A DNA stretch of 64,000 nt from positions 1 through 64,000 of the forward strand of contig CAMMBV010000008.1 of assembly GCA_946494335.1 (NCBI GenBank), read 5' to 3'. This document shows positions 54,454 through 64,000 of the stretch, in pieces (position 1 is the stretch's first letter; every line of letters starts with the position of its first letter). Below the pieces are notes generated by a model. The model was not told the origin of the DNA, did not search any database, and saw nothing but the letters and a program-made list of their open reading frames with translations. The DNA comes from an uncultured Ruminococcus sp. (GTDB lineage Bacteria > Bacillota > Clostridia > Lachnospirales > Lachnospiraceae). The translations under genes were made by a program, and so were the position numbers.

Positions 54454-56775
54454 CTATTTAAAATTGCAGCTTTTCTCTCTTCCTTGTAAACAACTTTTCT
54501 GAATAAATCGCCAGGATAAACCTGCGAGGACCACCGGCAGTGCCGCCATCAAAAAAAGCGGACCTTTGGCGTTATGAAGAAACAGATTCCCCGAAAGATA
54601 TACATTAAGTGAAAAGCAGTCTGCCAGCGTAATCCCCAGCAGATGCAGCGTCTGCGGAAATACGAACAAAAGGAAGCAAAAAGCCATGGTTTTTACCGTA
54701 TCCCGCAGCCATACGGAAACCGCTTCCACCATAAACAGGATGCTGCAGTAAAACAGATACCGAAGGCTGTATAAAAGCGACAGATACTGCCACAGCTTCA
54801 TGGAAAAATCCGCCAGCGAAGGAATGGCCGCACAGGAAGCGCCTGGACAGGGCAGCCCCCAGACCTGCAGGGTCTTCACAAAGCCCGGCAGATAGCTGAT
54901 CAGAAAAAGAAGAATCGACAGTCCCGCTGTCACCTGCAGCTTTTTCTTTACCGTCTCCTGTCTTCCACGCAAGGTACAATTCAGAACCCGTATCATACCT
55001 GCGGAGAATTCTCCTGCAAAGATACCGGAACAGATGAGAATGGAGCAGCTCATCAGCCAGATTCCCTGCTTGAAGTCTTCCCGGTATCCCTCCTCTGACA
55101 GTCCCGCCAGGGTTTCATATCCCCTTTCATAGACGAATCCCGGATTTTCTTTTTTGATCCCGGCAAGTTCCTTCAGATAGGCAAAGCGGCCGATTACCCG
55201 CTCAAAGGCAACGCGGCTTTTGGTATTATCCTGTACCAGCTGCAAAAGAGCATTCCATTCCTCCTCCGGCATTTCTCCCTCTTCATACTCTTTTTGTCCC
55301 TCTTCCAGCATTCTCTCATAAGATTTCAGACGTCGATTTTCCTCCTGCAGCATTTTCATCTTCTCATCGGTAACACTGCCCTGTAGCTGCTGCATATACT
55401 TTTGGTAATAAATTTCGTCCGCCCCCGGATGACTTTCTTTCTGGAAAAACAGACCGCCTTGTGCCAGAACAAAAACAGTCAGAATCGCCAGCCCCTTATG
55501 CATCACCAGGCATTTGTATAATTCCTGTCCCAAAAGTCCCCCGTATCTCATCTTTGGAAATTTTTTTCTGCCTCCGGCAGCAGAAAATGACGTCACCGCT
55601 CTTTGCTGGCTGAAACCGTACAGATCTGCCGCCGCAAAAATCACTGTCAACGCCGCCCAGGAAAGAAGAGACAGTGAAATCCGGTTCACCGGATAAGAAA
55701 ACAGATTCACGTTAAAGTATGTCTGATATACCGGATTCACCTGCACAAAGGGAATCAGATTAACGTATTTTATCAGCTGGAAAACGGAATTTCCATCCAC
55801 CGCCTGATATAGTCCATAGGATACTGCAAAAAGAATCCCCATCCCTCCGCAGGCAATGGACACTTTCCGACAATGAAGGCAAAAGAAAACGAAGATCAGA
55901 ACGAGAAAAAAACAGACCCATATTTTCGATACCAGAAACAACAGCAGATACTCTCCCACTGTCACTTTGAGTACACAACTCAGATAACCGCTGACCGACT
56001 GGATGGGCGCCCGCCAGTCCGGCGCACCGTACATCAGACAGGAAAGGAAAAGATTCATTCCCCAGAAAACCAGATTGGTAAAAACGCAGCCCAAAAACAG
56101 CGCCCCTATCTTCGCTCCGGCCAGAGACAGACGTCCTTTTATCTGCGGAAACAAAAGGGCAGTAAGTCCCTGTTCCCTCTCGCGCACAAACAGGTGCAAA
56201 GCCATATAGAAAAGAAGCCCCAGCGCCACTACGTCCGTTCCAGCAAAATCTATTCCCGCAAGGAATCCCCGGGAATTGATGAATACAGGCGTGATTCTGT
56301 CATGGTCTTTAAAATCCTCCGCCGTCTTTCTGGCGTTGCGGTCAGAAAAAGGATCCTCGTTTTGAAAAATAGAAATGCTCTCCTGCTCCTTCGCCTTTTT
56401 TTGAATATCCGAAAGCCAGCTGTCATAACTTTCCTGCCTGGCAGCCTGACGTTCAAACTCCTGCAGTATCTGCATTCTTTCATATTCTTCTTTTGTAAAA
56501 AAATGCTCAGAAAGCTTTATCCGACCTGCAGGCGTATCTGTTCCTAATATCAGGGTTTTCATTTTTTCATATTGCTCCCCTATCTCTTCCCTACGCTCTT
56601 TTTCCGGCAGCACTGCCAACTCCTGGTACATATTTTTCCATGCAGAAGCAGAAAAATCCGGCTGCGGTGTTTTCGTATATAATAAAATCCCGTTTAATAA
56701 AAGCAGGGCTGCAGCCAGTCCCAAAAAGGAAGGCCGCAGCCACAGTTTACTCCACTCTCTCTTTAAAAGTCTCAT
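54454..56775 (-). CDS. ABC-2-type exporter permease (773 aa)
   Basis: Multiple TM segments, two large loops; overlaps the ATPase gene. Confidence 0.85.
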   Translation of the reverse strand: MRLLKREWSKLWLRPSFLGLAAALLLLNGILLYTKTPQPDFSASAWKNMYQELAVLPEKERREEIGEQYEKMKTLILGTDTPAGRIKLSEHFFTKEEYERMQILQEFERQAARQESYDSWLSDIQKKAKEQESISIFQNEDPFSDRNARKTAEDFKDHDRITPVFINSRGFLAGIDFAGTDVVALGLLFYMALHLFVREREQGLTALLFPQIKGRLSLAGAKIGALFLGCVFTNLVFWGMNLFLSCLMYGAPDWRAPIQSVSGYLSCVLKVTVGEYLLLFLVSKIWVCFFLVLIFVFFCLHCRKVSIACGGMGILFAVSYGLYQAVDGNSVFQLIKYVNLIPFVQVNPVYQTYFNVNLFSYPVNRISLSLLSWAALTVIFAAADLYGFSQQRAVTSFSAAGGRKKFPKMRYGGLLGQELYKCLVMHKGLAILTVFVLAQGGLFFQKESHPGADEIYYQKYMQQLQGSVTDEKMKMLQEENRRLKSYERMLEEGQKEYEEGEMPEEEWNALLQLVQDNTKSRVAFERVIGRFAYLKELAGIKKENPGFVYERGYETLAGLSEEGYREDFKQGIWLMSCSILICSGIFAGEFSAGMIRVLNCTLRGRQETVKKKLQVTAGLSILLFLISYLPGFVKTLQVWGLPCPGASCAAIPSLADFSMKLWQYLSLLYSLRYLFYCSILFMVEAVSVWLRDTVKTMAFCFLLFVFPQTLHLLGITLADCFSLNVYLSGNLFLHNAKGPLFLMAALPVVLAGLSWRFIQKSCLQGREKSCNFK

Positions 56776-57649
56776 TCAATCCCACCTCGCGTTCAAATCT
56801 GTCCAGATAGACGTCTTCCAGCGTTGGCCGCCCGGTCTGCCACAGATACTCTGCCGGTTCTTCTTTTGCCAGGATATGTGCCAGAAAATACTCCCCGTGA
56901 TAAGACACGCTGCTGACCAGGTATTTCTTCCTGACCCTCTCCAGTTCTCCTTCGGTCACCGTCAGATCATATACCTGATTCTTTATGGAATCCAGCAGCC
57001 GCTGAGGCGTATCCGCTTCCAGAATTCTTCCCGCCTTCATCAGGATAATCTCCTTTCCAATCTGCTCCACATCTGACACCACATGGGTAGCCAGTATGAC
57101 AATCCGGTCCGCCGCAATCCTGGAAATCAGATTTTTTACCCGCACCCGCTCCCTTGGATCCAGACCAGCTGTGGGCTCGTCCAGTATCAGTATCTTTGGA
57201 TCATTCATGACCGCCTGAGCGAGAAGAATCCTCTGGCGCATACCGCCGGAATAAGACCCCAGCCGTTTTCCTGCCTCATTCGTCAAATTGACCAGCTCCA
57301 GCACCCGTCTGATTTCCTCCCCTGCCTGTTTTTTATCCATTCCCTTCAGCTCAGCCATGTAAGCCAGAAATCGGTGCCCGGTAAAATAATCATAGAGATC
57401 CTGCTGCTGAGGCATAAACCCGAGAATTTTCCGGAAGGAACGCTTTCCTCCGGTTACAGCTTTTCCGTCAAATATCACCTGTCCCATATCCGGCAGCAGA
57501 TTACCGGCGATAATATTCATCAGCGTACTTTTTCCCGCTCCGTTTGGCCCCAGCAGGCCGTAAACTCCGGCAGTCAGCGTCAGATTCACCTCTGTAAGGG
57601 CAGCTTTCCTTCCATAGGATTTATGGATGCCCTGCAGCGTCAGCTTCAT
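56747..57649 (-). CDS. ABC transporter ATP-binding protein
   Basis: GPNGAGKSTLMNIIAG, YSGGMRQRILLAQAV, LILDEPTAGLDPRER. Confidence 0.95.
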   Translation of the reverse strand: MKLTLQGIHKSYGRKAALTEVNLTLTAGVYGLLGPNGAGKSTLMNIIAGNLLPDMGQVIFDGKAVTGGKRSFRKILGFMPQQQDLYDYFTGHRFLAYMAELKGMDKKQAGEEIRRVLELVNLTNEAGKRLGSYSGGMRQRILLAQAVMNDPKILILDEPTAGLDPRERVRVKNLISRIAADRIVILATHVVSDVEQIGKEIILMKAGRILEADTPQRLLDSIKNQVYDLTVTEGELERVRKKYLVSSVSYHGEYFLAHILAKEEPAEYLWQTGRPTLEDVYLDRFEREVGLNETFKERVE

Positions 57650-58836
57650 GGCGATGCCTCCGGACTTGTCCAGGCCAGAGGAATAAATCTGTCCTTTCCC
57701 CTGTAAAAGTCTTTTTTGCGGATAAAACAGGGCATATCTCCCTGGCTTCCTTCCCGCTTGAGCGCGCCGTAAAAGTATTCCCCTGCGTCCTGCCAGAAAT
57801 AAAACTGATCCAACAGCTTGTGATTCAGGTTTTCCGTCTTTTTTGTTTCGCTGTCATAATACTGATACTGTCCCTGATTCTTAATAAATGCTTTTCCATC
57901 GCCATACAAAGGCGCAATATCTGAGACAGCACAGGCCGCGGCTTCACCCGTTTTTAAATCCGCCTGCCAGACGGTATATACTCCATCTTCTTCGCTTTCA
58001 TCATACAAAAGAGCGCTTCCGTTTACGTAAAATCCGCCGCCAAACCCGCTTTCCGGCAAAAATTCCTTATAATCACCGTTTCCCGTATCATAGACGAACC
58101 ACCTGGTATGGGCTCCCGCCTCCTCGAAATTGGTTCCGTCGTACAGGCGGTCAAAATAACTGTACCGGCAGTAGATTTTTTTATCTGCAGCGCCCACAAT
58201 CTGCAGGCTGGCATTGAAAGCGATGCTTTCTTCCGTCACCTTCTCTGCCTTTCCCGTTTCCAGATCCACACGGTACAGCCAGGTCTGACTTCTGCCGGAG
58301 GGAACCGCCATGCCGGTTTCATCCTCATCCATTTCCTGTACGCTGCCTGCCAGATACAAAAATCCATCCTCCACCACAAAAGTGTCCAGATAATCCAAAG
58401 ACAGCTCTCCTACTTTTTTCTGCCCGGACCGATCCAGACGTGAACGGATAATCTCCGCCCTTTGCATCATGGGATCAATTTCTATAATATATAACTGTTT
58501 TTCAAAAACAAACCCGCAGACCATCCCATTCAGATAAGCATTGCACTTTTCTTCATCCGGCGTATCCTCCTGTGTCTCCTCATGATGGCAGTCCGGCTTG
58601 TTGCAGACAATCACATCCAGTTCTTTTTCAAAGTCATAAAAGTACAGAAAATTGCGGTTGTCCGTATGAAAAAATCCATCCTGTGCCAGAAAAGCCAGGC
58701 CCATAGTCTGTTTATAATACGAGGATTCCCCGGATGACACCTGCTCTTTCTCTCCTTTTTTGACAAAGGCAGCTGCCGCCAGCGCCATCAGCAGCGCCGC
58801 TGCCAGTACAACCCATTTTATTTTTTTCTTTTTCAC
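57646..58836 (-). CDS. Membrane-anchored extracytoplasmic protein, probable beta-propeller-like repeats
   Basis: N-terminal TM/signal; repeated 'YIIEID', 'LYLAGS', 'WLYRVDLETGKAEKV' strands; 'VCNKPDCHHEETQ..CNAYL' motif. Confidence 0.75.
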   Translation of the reverse strand: MKKKKIKWVVLAAALLMALAAAAFVKKGEKEQVSSGESSYYKQTMGLAFLAQDGFFHTDNRNFLYFYDFEKELDVIVCNKPDCHHEETQEDTPDEEKCNAYLNGMVCGFVFEKQLYIIEIDPMMQRAEIIRSRLDRSGQKKVGELSLDYLDTFVVEDGFLYLAGSVQEMDEDETGMAVPSGRSQTWLYRVDLETGKAEKVTEESIAFNASLQIVGAADKKIYCRYSYFDRLYDGTNFEEAGAHTRWFVYDTGNGDYKEFLPESGFGGGFYVNGSALLYDESEEDGVYTVWQADLKTGEAAACAVSDIAPLYGDGKAFIKNQGQYQYYDSETKKTENLNHKLLDQFYFWQDAGEYFYGALKREGSQGDMPCFIRKKDFYRGKDRFIPLAWTSPEASP

Positions 58837-60398
58837 TGTTCATTCCTCCATTCCTCAAGCTGACGGTTGGCTTCCGTAAGAACGGTCTCTGCCCCTGCTT
58901 CCCTCAGCTTTTCCCTGAACTCTTCCAGCGCCTGCGAAACGTCTTTCGCCTCCCCGCTGCAAAGCTGACGGTATAGTTCGGATTCCCGGTTCTTCGTACC
59001 CCCGAACAAAAGGTGGATTCTGTCGATTTCCTCCTGCACCGGCGCCGGATCAAAGTAAAACCCCTCCGGCATATTCTTTTCAAACCTCTGATAACATTCC
59101 TCCACCATGGCGTACCTGTCTTTTGGCATACCGGCTGCGGGCCAGGTAATCAGAGGATTGGTGAAACGAGAACTCCAGAAATGAAGCAGACTGTCCTCCT
59201 CGCAGCATGCGTATCCCTCCTTAAGCCGGTAATCCTCCCCTTCCACTCCATACCGGATCAGATTGGCGATATCCGGATCCACGTACAAAAGGGTCAGAAA
59301 GTCAAAGGCCATTTTCTTTTGTTCGGACCAGGAAGCCACAGCCGTGGCCGATTCTCCTCCGTACAGACCCAGAATCGGGTCAGAAAGATCGGGAATCACC
59401 ATTGTCTCTATCTTAAAATCTCCGCTTTTTGAAGAATATCCGCTGTAGGAGGATTCATAAATCTGATTTCCGACTGCCACATCCGCCATGGCAAAAAACT
59501 CCGGCGTATTCTGTGAATGATCTTCCACTATCAGTTCCTGCTCCTTCCATTCTTTCAGCCGATATACATGTTCCTCCCATTCTTCGGTTTCATAGAAATT
59601 AATATAGACGCCATCCGGCGAAAGGGACATAAAATCTGTCGAAGATTCATCTGCATAGCCCCGGCTGCCAGGATTCAGGAACGGTGCTCTCCAGTAAGGA
59701 ATTACCTGACCGCCGCTCTCCTTTTGTACCTTTTGAAATACCTCCTGATTTTCAAATACATCGCCCGACAGGCTTTCCGGATCGATGCCAAACTGCTTCA
59801 GATATTTCACGGAATAGGCTGTACCGTGATACTCCCGCAGGTATGCGGAAACTCCATAAGTCTTTCCATCGATCTGCATCCGCCTCAGCTGTTCATCCGG
59901 AACCGCTTCCCGCAGCTTTTCTCCGTTTTCACTTTGAAGGAACGAATCCAACGGCTCCAGCAGTCCCGCTTTTGCCATTTCCCGGTAAGGGTAATAAGTA
60001 TAGTAAATCTGTCCTGTATCTGCGCTGCCTCCACTGCTCACACAGGGTATGGAAACAATATCTGCCCTGACTCCCTGCTGCGCAGCTTTTTTCAGTTTTT
60101 CAGATGGATCTGTAAACTCGCCTTCCCCATCCCAATCCTGACTCATATCATAGTAAACTTCTATTTTTATCTCATAAGGGCAGTTCTTTTCTTCCAGCAT
60201 TTCATTTAAAGGCTCTTCCCAGATTTCGGGAAAGCTTTTGCCGCCCGGACGATTATCATTCCATATCTGCCAGGTCAGCACTGTCTTTTCCTGTCTTCCT
60301 TCTTTTGCTCCGCCTTTCTCTCCTTTGCTGCATCCGAACAACAGGGCAGCGCTTACTGCCAGCAGTGAACACAGACAGATTCCCCAATACTTTTTCAT
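58833..60398 (-). CDS. Extracellular solute-binding-like lipoprotein
   Basis: Lipobox ALLFGCSKG; solute-binding type 1 features 'LTWQIWNDNRPGG'. Confidence 0.85.
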   Translation of the reverse strand: MKKYWGICLCSLLAVSAALLFGCSKGEKGGAKEGRQEKTVLTWQIWNDNRPGGKSFPEIWEEPLNEMLEEKNCPYEIKIEVYYDMSQDWDGEGEFTDPSEKLKKAAQQGVRADIVSIPCVSSGGSADTGQIYYTYYPYREMAKAGLLEPLDSFLQSENGEKLREAVPDEQLRRMQIDGKTYGVSAYLREYHGTAYSVKYLKQFGIDPESLSGDVFENQEVFQKVQKESGGQVIPYWRAPFLNPGSRGYADESSTDFMSLSPDGVYINFYETEEWEEHVYRLKEWKEQELIVEDHSQNTPEFFAMADVAVGNQIYESSYSGYSSKSGDFKIETMVIPDLSDPILGLYGGESATAVASWSEQKKMAFDFLTLLYVDPDIANLIRYGVEGEDYRLKEGYACCEEDSLLHFWSSRFTNPLITWPAAGMPKDRYAMVEECYQRFEKNMPEGFYFDPAPVQEEIDRIHLLFGGTKNRESELYRQLCSGEAKDVSQALEEFREKLREAGAETVLTEANRQLEEWRNEQ

Positions 60399-60427
60399 GT
60401 ACTTTCACCCCCTTTCTTTTATTTTAT

Positions 60428-60468
60428 TTGTCAACTATTATTTTGTCAATATTTTTTTATATTGTCAA
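60428..60468. promoter_or_regulatory. Three TTGTCAA boxes in the divergent intergenic region
   Basis: TTGTCAA at 60428-60434, 60443-60449, 60462-60468; reverse-complement TTGACAA at the repressor start codon (60554-60560). Confidence 0.55.
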
Positions 60469-60553
60469 CATCAATAAACTGCAAATGCACTTTTTAATTG
60501 ATTTTACTGTTTTTAAAAGTTATAATAAGAAAAAACAAAAAGAGGTGAATTAA

Positions 60554-60937
60554 TTGACAAAAATAAAACTGAGCAATCGGGAGCTGGATATTATGCTGGT
60601 TCTCTGGAATTCCGACAGGCCCCTGGCAGCCACCGATATTCCCAAATGCAATCCCCAGCTCAGCGTCAATACCGTTCAGGCGCTTTTAAAAAAGCTGTTA
60701 AAAAACGGATACATTAAAGTATCCGACATCATCTATCACGGCACTGTGCTCACCCGAATCTATGAACCGGTTTTGTCCCATGAGACCTATATTCTGTCCC
60801 AGTTGCAGGACACACCGCTGTCTTCCCACAGCCTCGCCGCTGCTTTGGTGAAACAGGAAAAAGATCCCAAAAGACTGGATGAGCTGAAACAGCTGATTGA
60901 AGCACAAAAAGAAGCGCTGGAAAAAGAAGAGGGGTGA
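60554..60937 (+). CDS. BlaI/MecI-family transcriptional repressor (TTG start)
   Basis: 'LSNRELDIMLVLWNSDRPLAATDI', 'SVNTVQALLKKLLKNGYIKV' wHTH; RBS AGAGGTG. Confidence 0.9.
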   Translation: MTKIKLSNRELDIMLVLWNSDRPLAATDIPKCNPQLSVNTVQALLKKLLKNGYIKVSDIIYHGTVLTRIYEPVLSHETYILSQLQDTPLSSHSLAAALVKQEKDPKRLDELKQLIEAQKEALEKEEG

Positions 60938-60941
60938 TTCT

Positions 60942-62222
60942 TTGTTCTTATCTTTTTCATCCTTTCTGGCGTCGCTGATTTTCGGCAGCATTTTGATTGT
61001 CTTTCTGATACTGCTTTTGAAAACCAGAGTTTCGCTGACTGGAACCGGTCTGAACATTTTAATGATTTTTACCATTCTCATTGCGTTCCGATTTCTGGTT
61101 CCTTTGAACTTTTCCTTTTCCGGTACCATCTTTTCCAGGAGGATTCTGACTTTCCTTCATACTTTTTTCTTTGAAGTCCGGCTTACCGGCAGCAGCCGCT
61201 TTTCTTTGTATTTTTATCAGCTCTTTGCTGCAGTCTGGATAACCGGCAGTCTCTGGCTGTTTTTACGGCTGTGTTTCCGTCACAGCCGGATTTCAAAAGT
61301 TCTGCACTGTCTGAAGGCTGGCAGCGCAGACAAAGTCACTGCAAGGATTCTGGATGAAGAAAAGGAAAGAAGGAATATCACAAAAGAGATTAAAATCATA
61401 CAGTCCGGACACATCGGCTCGCCTGCTCTTTTCGGCCTTTTACAGCCGGTCATCCTGATGCCGGCCATTGCTTTCAAGCCGCAGGAAATCCGGTATATTA
61501 TCCGGCATGAGCTGGCACATTACTGCCGCCGCGATCTGTGGTGCAAGCTGTTTTTTGAGATTTTAAAAATCCTTTACTGGTGGAATCCCCTGGTATGGGT
61601 TCTGAGTAAAGAAGCATCTGCCATTTTGGAACTGCGGGCCGACCAGACCGTGATCGGGAATCTGGATCAGAAAGAACAGATTTCTTATATGGAATGTCTC
61701 ATCCGCATCCAGGCCCTTCAGACGCAGGGGCTGTCAGATTCTGGTGTTTTTCTTCCCTTTGGCTTTAGCTCTCTGCTTTGCCGTTTCAATCATATGCTGG
61801 GAGGAAAACGGCAGATCCCTGCCTGGCGGCTGGCCTTAAGCTGCTTTATGCTGCTGTTTCTGTCCTGCCTTTTTGTCTTTGAACCATATTACATAGATCC
61901 GGAAATTGAACGCATTACCTGTTCTTCCTTTCCCGCAGACAGCTACATGGTCAAACTGGAGGACGGATTATATGAATTTTATATGGGCGGACAGGGCAGT
62001 ACAACCGTCGCCAACCCTTATACGGAGGAATTTAAAGATATTCCCGTCCGCACAGATTCTTCTGATATAAAGAACGAGACTGCTTCATCCGGCATCTCTG
62101 CAAAAAACCTTACCCGCACCGAGGCGGCTGACTGGAAATATATTTCTGTCGGCAACAGACTGCACCGCCGGCTTTACGACCATACCAGACATCGGTGGAT
62201 CAGCGGATGGATTCCCTGCTGA
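60942..62222 (+). CDS. M56-family (BlaR1-like) membrane metallopeptidase sensor
   Basis: 'IIRHELAHYCRRDLWCKLFFEI' HELAH motif, 'LELRADQTVIG'; TTG start after GGGGTG preferred; no penicillin-binding domain. Confidence 0.87.
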   Translation: MFLSFSSFLASLIFGSILIVFLILLLKTRVSLTGTGLNILMIFTILIAFRFLVPLNFSFSGTIFSRRILTFLHTFFFEVRLTGSSRFSLYFYQLFAAVWITGSLWLFLRLCFRHSRISKVLHCLKAGSADKVTARILDEEKERRNITKEIKIIQSGHIGSPALFGLLQPVILMPAIAFKPQEIRYIIRHELAHYCRRDLWCKLFFEILKILYWWNPLVWVLSKEASAILELRADQTVIGNLDQKEQISYMECLIRIQALQTQGLSDSGVFLPFGFSSLLCRFNHMLGGKRQIPAWRLALSCFMLLFLSCLFVFEPYYIDPEIERITCSSFPADSYMVKLEDGLYEFYMGGQGSTTVANPYTEEFKDIPVRTDSSDIKNETASSGISAKNLTRTEAADWKYISVGNRLHRRLYDHTRHRWISGWIPC

Positions 62223-62253
62223 CATTCAAATGGAGTCCTTCCATTTTCATACG

Positions 62254-62297
62254 AAACAGGGGTGAAAAACTTTTCCGGTTTTTCACCCCTGCTGCTT
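62254..62297. terminator. Terminator between convergent genes
   Basis: Perfect 14-bp stem caggggtgaaaaac / gtttttcacccctg (62257-62270, 62278-62291). Confidence 0.8.
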
Positions 62298-62308
62298 TTC
62301 TCAACCTG

Positions 62309-63706
62309 CTATTCATTTCGTATCGCCGCCAGCGGACTGAGCCGCATGGCCCGCAGAGCCGGGAAAAATCCCGCGATCATTCCCACCAGCACCGCAAATG
62401 CAAGCGCCAGTCCCGCCAGCCAGAAAGGAATATAGGAGATTTGAGCCTCCGTCATTCCTGTTATGGCTCCTCCCAGCGCAGCGCCGAAATTGTTCAGCGC
62501 CCAGGAAATGCCAAAGCTTAACATCAGTCCCACAATCCCTCCGATCAGGCCGATGGCGGATGCCTCCGCCAGAAACATGGTCCGGATATTGGACAGGCTG
62601 CATCCCAACACTTTTAGAATACCAATTTCTTTCGTCCGCTCGTAGATGGACATCATCATGGTATTGGCAATACCGATGGCCGCTACAAAAAGAGAAACGG
62701 CGCCGATGCCTCCCAGCACCAGCTGTATGCTCTGATACTGCTTCTGCTGGGATTTGACCCATTCTGCATTCCAGTTGGGCGTATAGCCCAGATTCTTTAT
62801 TTCATTTTGAATCTCTTCGGCATAATCCATATCATCGATTCTCACGTAAGCCTGGTTATAGTAAATCTCCTTATAAGGTTTTCCGGATTTTGTCACCGGC
62901 TGTCCGGGAATCGCCTTGTTTTTAAAGACACGCTTCAGCTGAGGCAAAAGCGTCTCCACATCACAGTATACGCCGTAGCTTTGTTCCGTATAAGTTTCCA
63001 TATCTCCGGCCAGCACTCCCGCCACCGGCAGCATGTATTTTTTCGGCGGAGACACATTCTGCGTCTGCTGCTCATTTTCACCGGTATCCTCCACCGGATT
63101 CTGGCTGGCCCAGTAGCTTTCCTGATCGAAAATATAATACAGCGGTTTTTCCAGATCCACATCCGGGAGAACTCCGGAGTCCCAATAGCCTTCTCCGGTA
63201 GACTCATTATAAAAATTCATCATAACCTGATTTCCGTAAACAAAGGAAAGTCCGTCTCCTTCTTTTGGAATCTGTCCCCATGCAAAGTCCAAATCCATAC
63301 TTTCAAGGGCTTCTTTGCTCATGCCGTACACGTCCAGATACCCGATATACCGCCCCTGCTTTGCCAGGATCTGAACATTCAGAACCGGTGAAACAAGCGT
63401 TACATGGGGAATCTGTGCCAACTCTTTTATGGTATCCTCCGTAATCCTTTTTGTCTCCTGGGAAGATTCTTCCTCAGAGCCTGAACCCATACTTACAAAG
63501 GAACCGTTTTCATACACCTGTATGGTCGTCAGACCGCCGCTGCTTTCCATGGTCTCCATCGTGGATTTATTGAGCGCCAGTCCCAGTGACACCATCACCA
63601 CAATGGAAGCCGTTCCGATCATTACGCCCAGTACGGTAAGAAAGGTGCGAAGTTTCCTGCGCCACAGGTTACTTAAACTCATCCTTATCAGATCCCAAAA
63701 TCTCAT
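62309..63706 (-). CDS. MacB/FtsX-like ABC transporter permease
   Basis: N-terminal 'LSNLWRRKLRTFLTVLGVMIGTASIVVMVSLG', MacB periplasmic domain, C-terminal three TMs. Confidence 0.92.
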   Translation of the reverse strand: MRFWDLIRMSLSNLWRRKLRTFLTVLGVMIGTASIVVMVSLGLALNKSTMETMESSGGLTTIQVYENGSFVSMGSGSEEESSQETKRITEDTIKELAQIPHVTLVSPVLNVQILAKQGRYIGYLDVYGMSKEALESMDLDFAWGQIPKEGDGLSFVYGNQVMMNFYNESTGEGYWDSGVLPDVDLEKPLYYIFDQESYWASQNPVEDTGENEQQTQNVSPPKKYMLPVAGVLAGDMETYTEQSYGVYCDVETLLPQLKRVFKNKAIPGQPVTKSGKPYKEIYYNQAYVRIDDMDYAEEIQNEIKNLGYTPNWNAEWVKSQQKQYQSIQLVLGGIGAVSLFVAAIGIANTMMMSIYERTKEIGILKVLGCSLSNIRTMFLAEASAIGLIGGIVGLMLSFGISWALNNFGAALGGAITGMTEAQISYIPFWLAGLALAFAVLVGMIAGFFPALRAMRLSPLAAIRNE

Positions 63707-64000
63707 TTGCCCAATTCTCTTCCTTCCTGCGCTTTCTTCTCACCAGTACGGCCGCAGCCACACCAGCGCATACCACAGCTCCCACTGCAAGCCAGATCAG
63801 AGGATTTCCTTTTTTCTCCTCTTCTTCCATTTCGACAAACGTTTCATCAAACATCATATCATCATCCACAGCCGGCGCCGCCATAACCATAAGACTGCAG
63901 CTGGTTTCAAATGTCCCCTGATTGCCGTCCTGATCTTCATAGGTTACTACCAGCTTTACGGTTCCGTCCCCTGTAGATTCCGCAGCCCCCTGAGCCATCA
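63669..64000 (-). CDS. C-terminal part of a secreted/membrane-anchored protein, truncated by window edge
   Basis: Open reading frame to the window end; C-terminal TM 'PLIWLAVGAVVCAGVAAAVLV' and basic tail; overlaps the permease start. Confidence 0.7.
   Translation of the reverse strand, partial: MAQGAAESTGDGTVKLVVTYEDQDGNQGTFETSCSLMVMAAPAVDDDMMFDETFVEMEEEEKKGNPLIWLAVGAVVCAGVAAAVLVRRKRRKEENWANEILGSDKDEFK

Overview
The window is a 64 kb chromosomal segment that looks like an anaerobic Firmicute of the Lachnospiraceae type, judged from gene content only. Most of it is ordinary housekeeping: radA, clpC, cysK, purE-M-N-D, pyrE, pyrC-F-K-D, citrate synthase, two sugar-ABC binding-protein loci, a GH4 glycosidase and a cold-shock gene. 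The most interesting region is about 32985-49052 (- strand). It is a near-continuous run of genes starting with a Mo-hydroxylase (aldehyde-oxidoreductase/Mop-like). It continues through a dicluster Fe-S/flavin protein, a small zinc-ribbon-like protein, a methyltransferase, a C_GCAxxG_C_C protein, a MocA/MobA-like NTP transferase, a class-V aminotransferase/cysteine-desulfurase-like enzyme, a 102-aa protein of unknown family, a Cys-rich radical SAM protein, an AMP-dependent CoA-ligase-like protein and a histidine phosphatase. It ends with MoeA-like, permuted XdhC-like, MoaC, MoaA, MogA/MoaB and MOSC proteins. This resembles a partly catalogued but functionally unresolved cluster near the Desulfovibrio mop gene, and is proposed as an enzyme plus dedicated maturation or cofactor kit. 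Other highlights are an orphan sugar-binding-protein gene with a consensus promoter and three identical GTGCTTTTGCAC dyads, a csp leader with a 24-bp terminator-like hairpin and a possible competing pairing, a BlaI/M56-controlled lipoprotein-ABC exporter locus, and an AT-rich two-component/ABC cassette with a perfect 11-bp tandem operator. No rRNA, tRNA, CRISPR array or transposase was recognised. Database assignments were made from recall of family motifs, not from searches.
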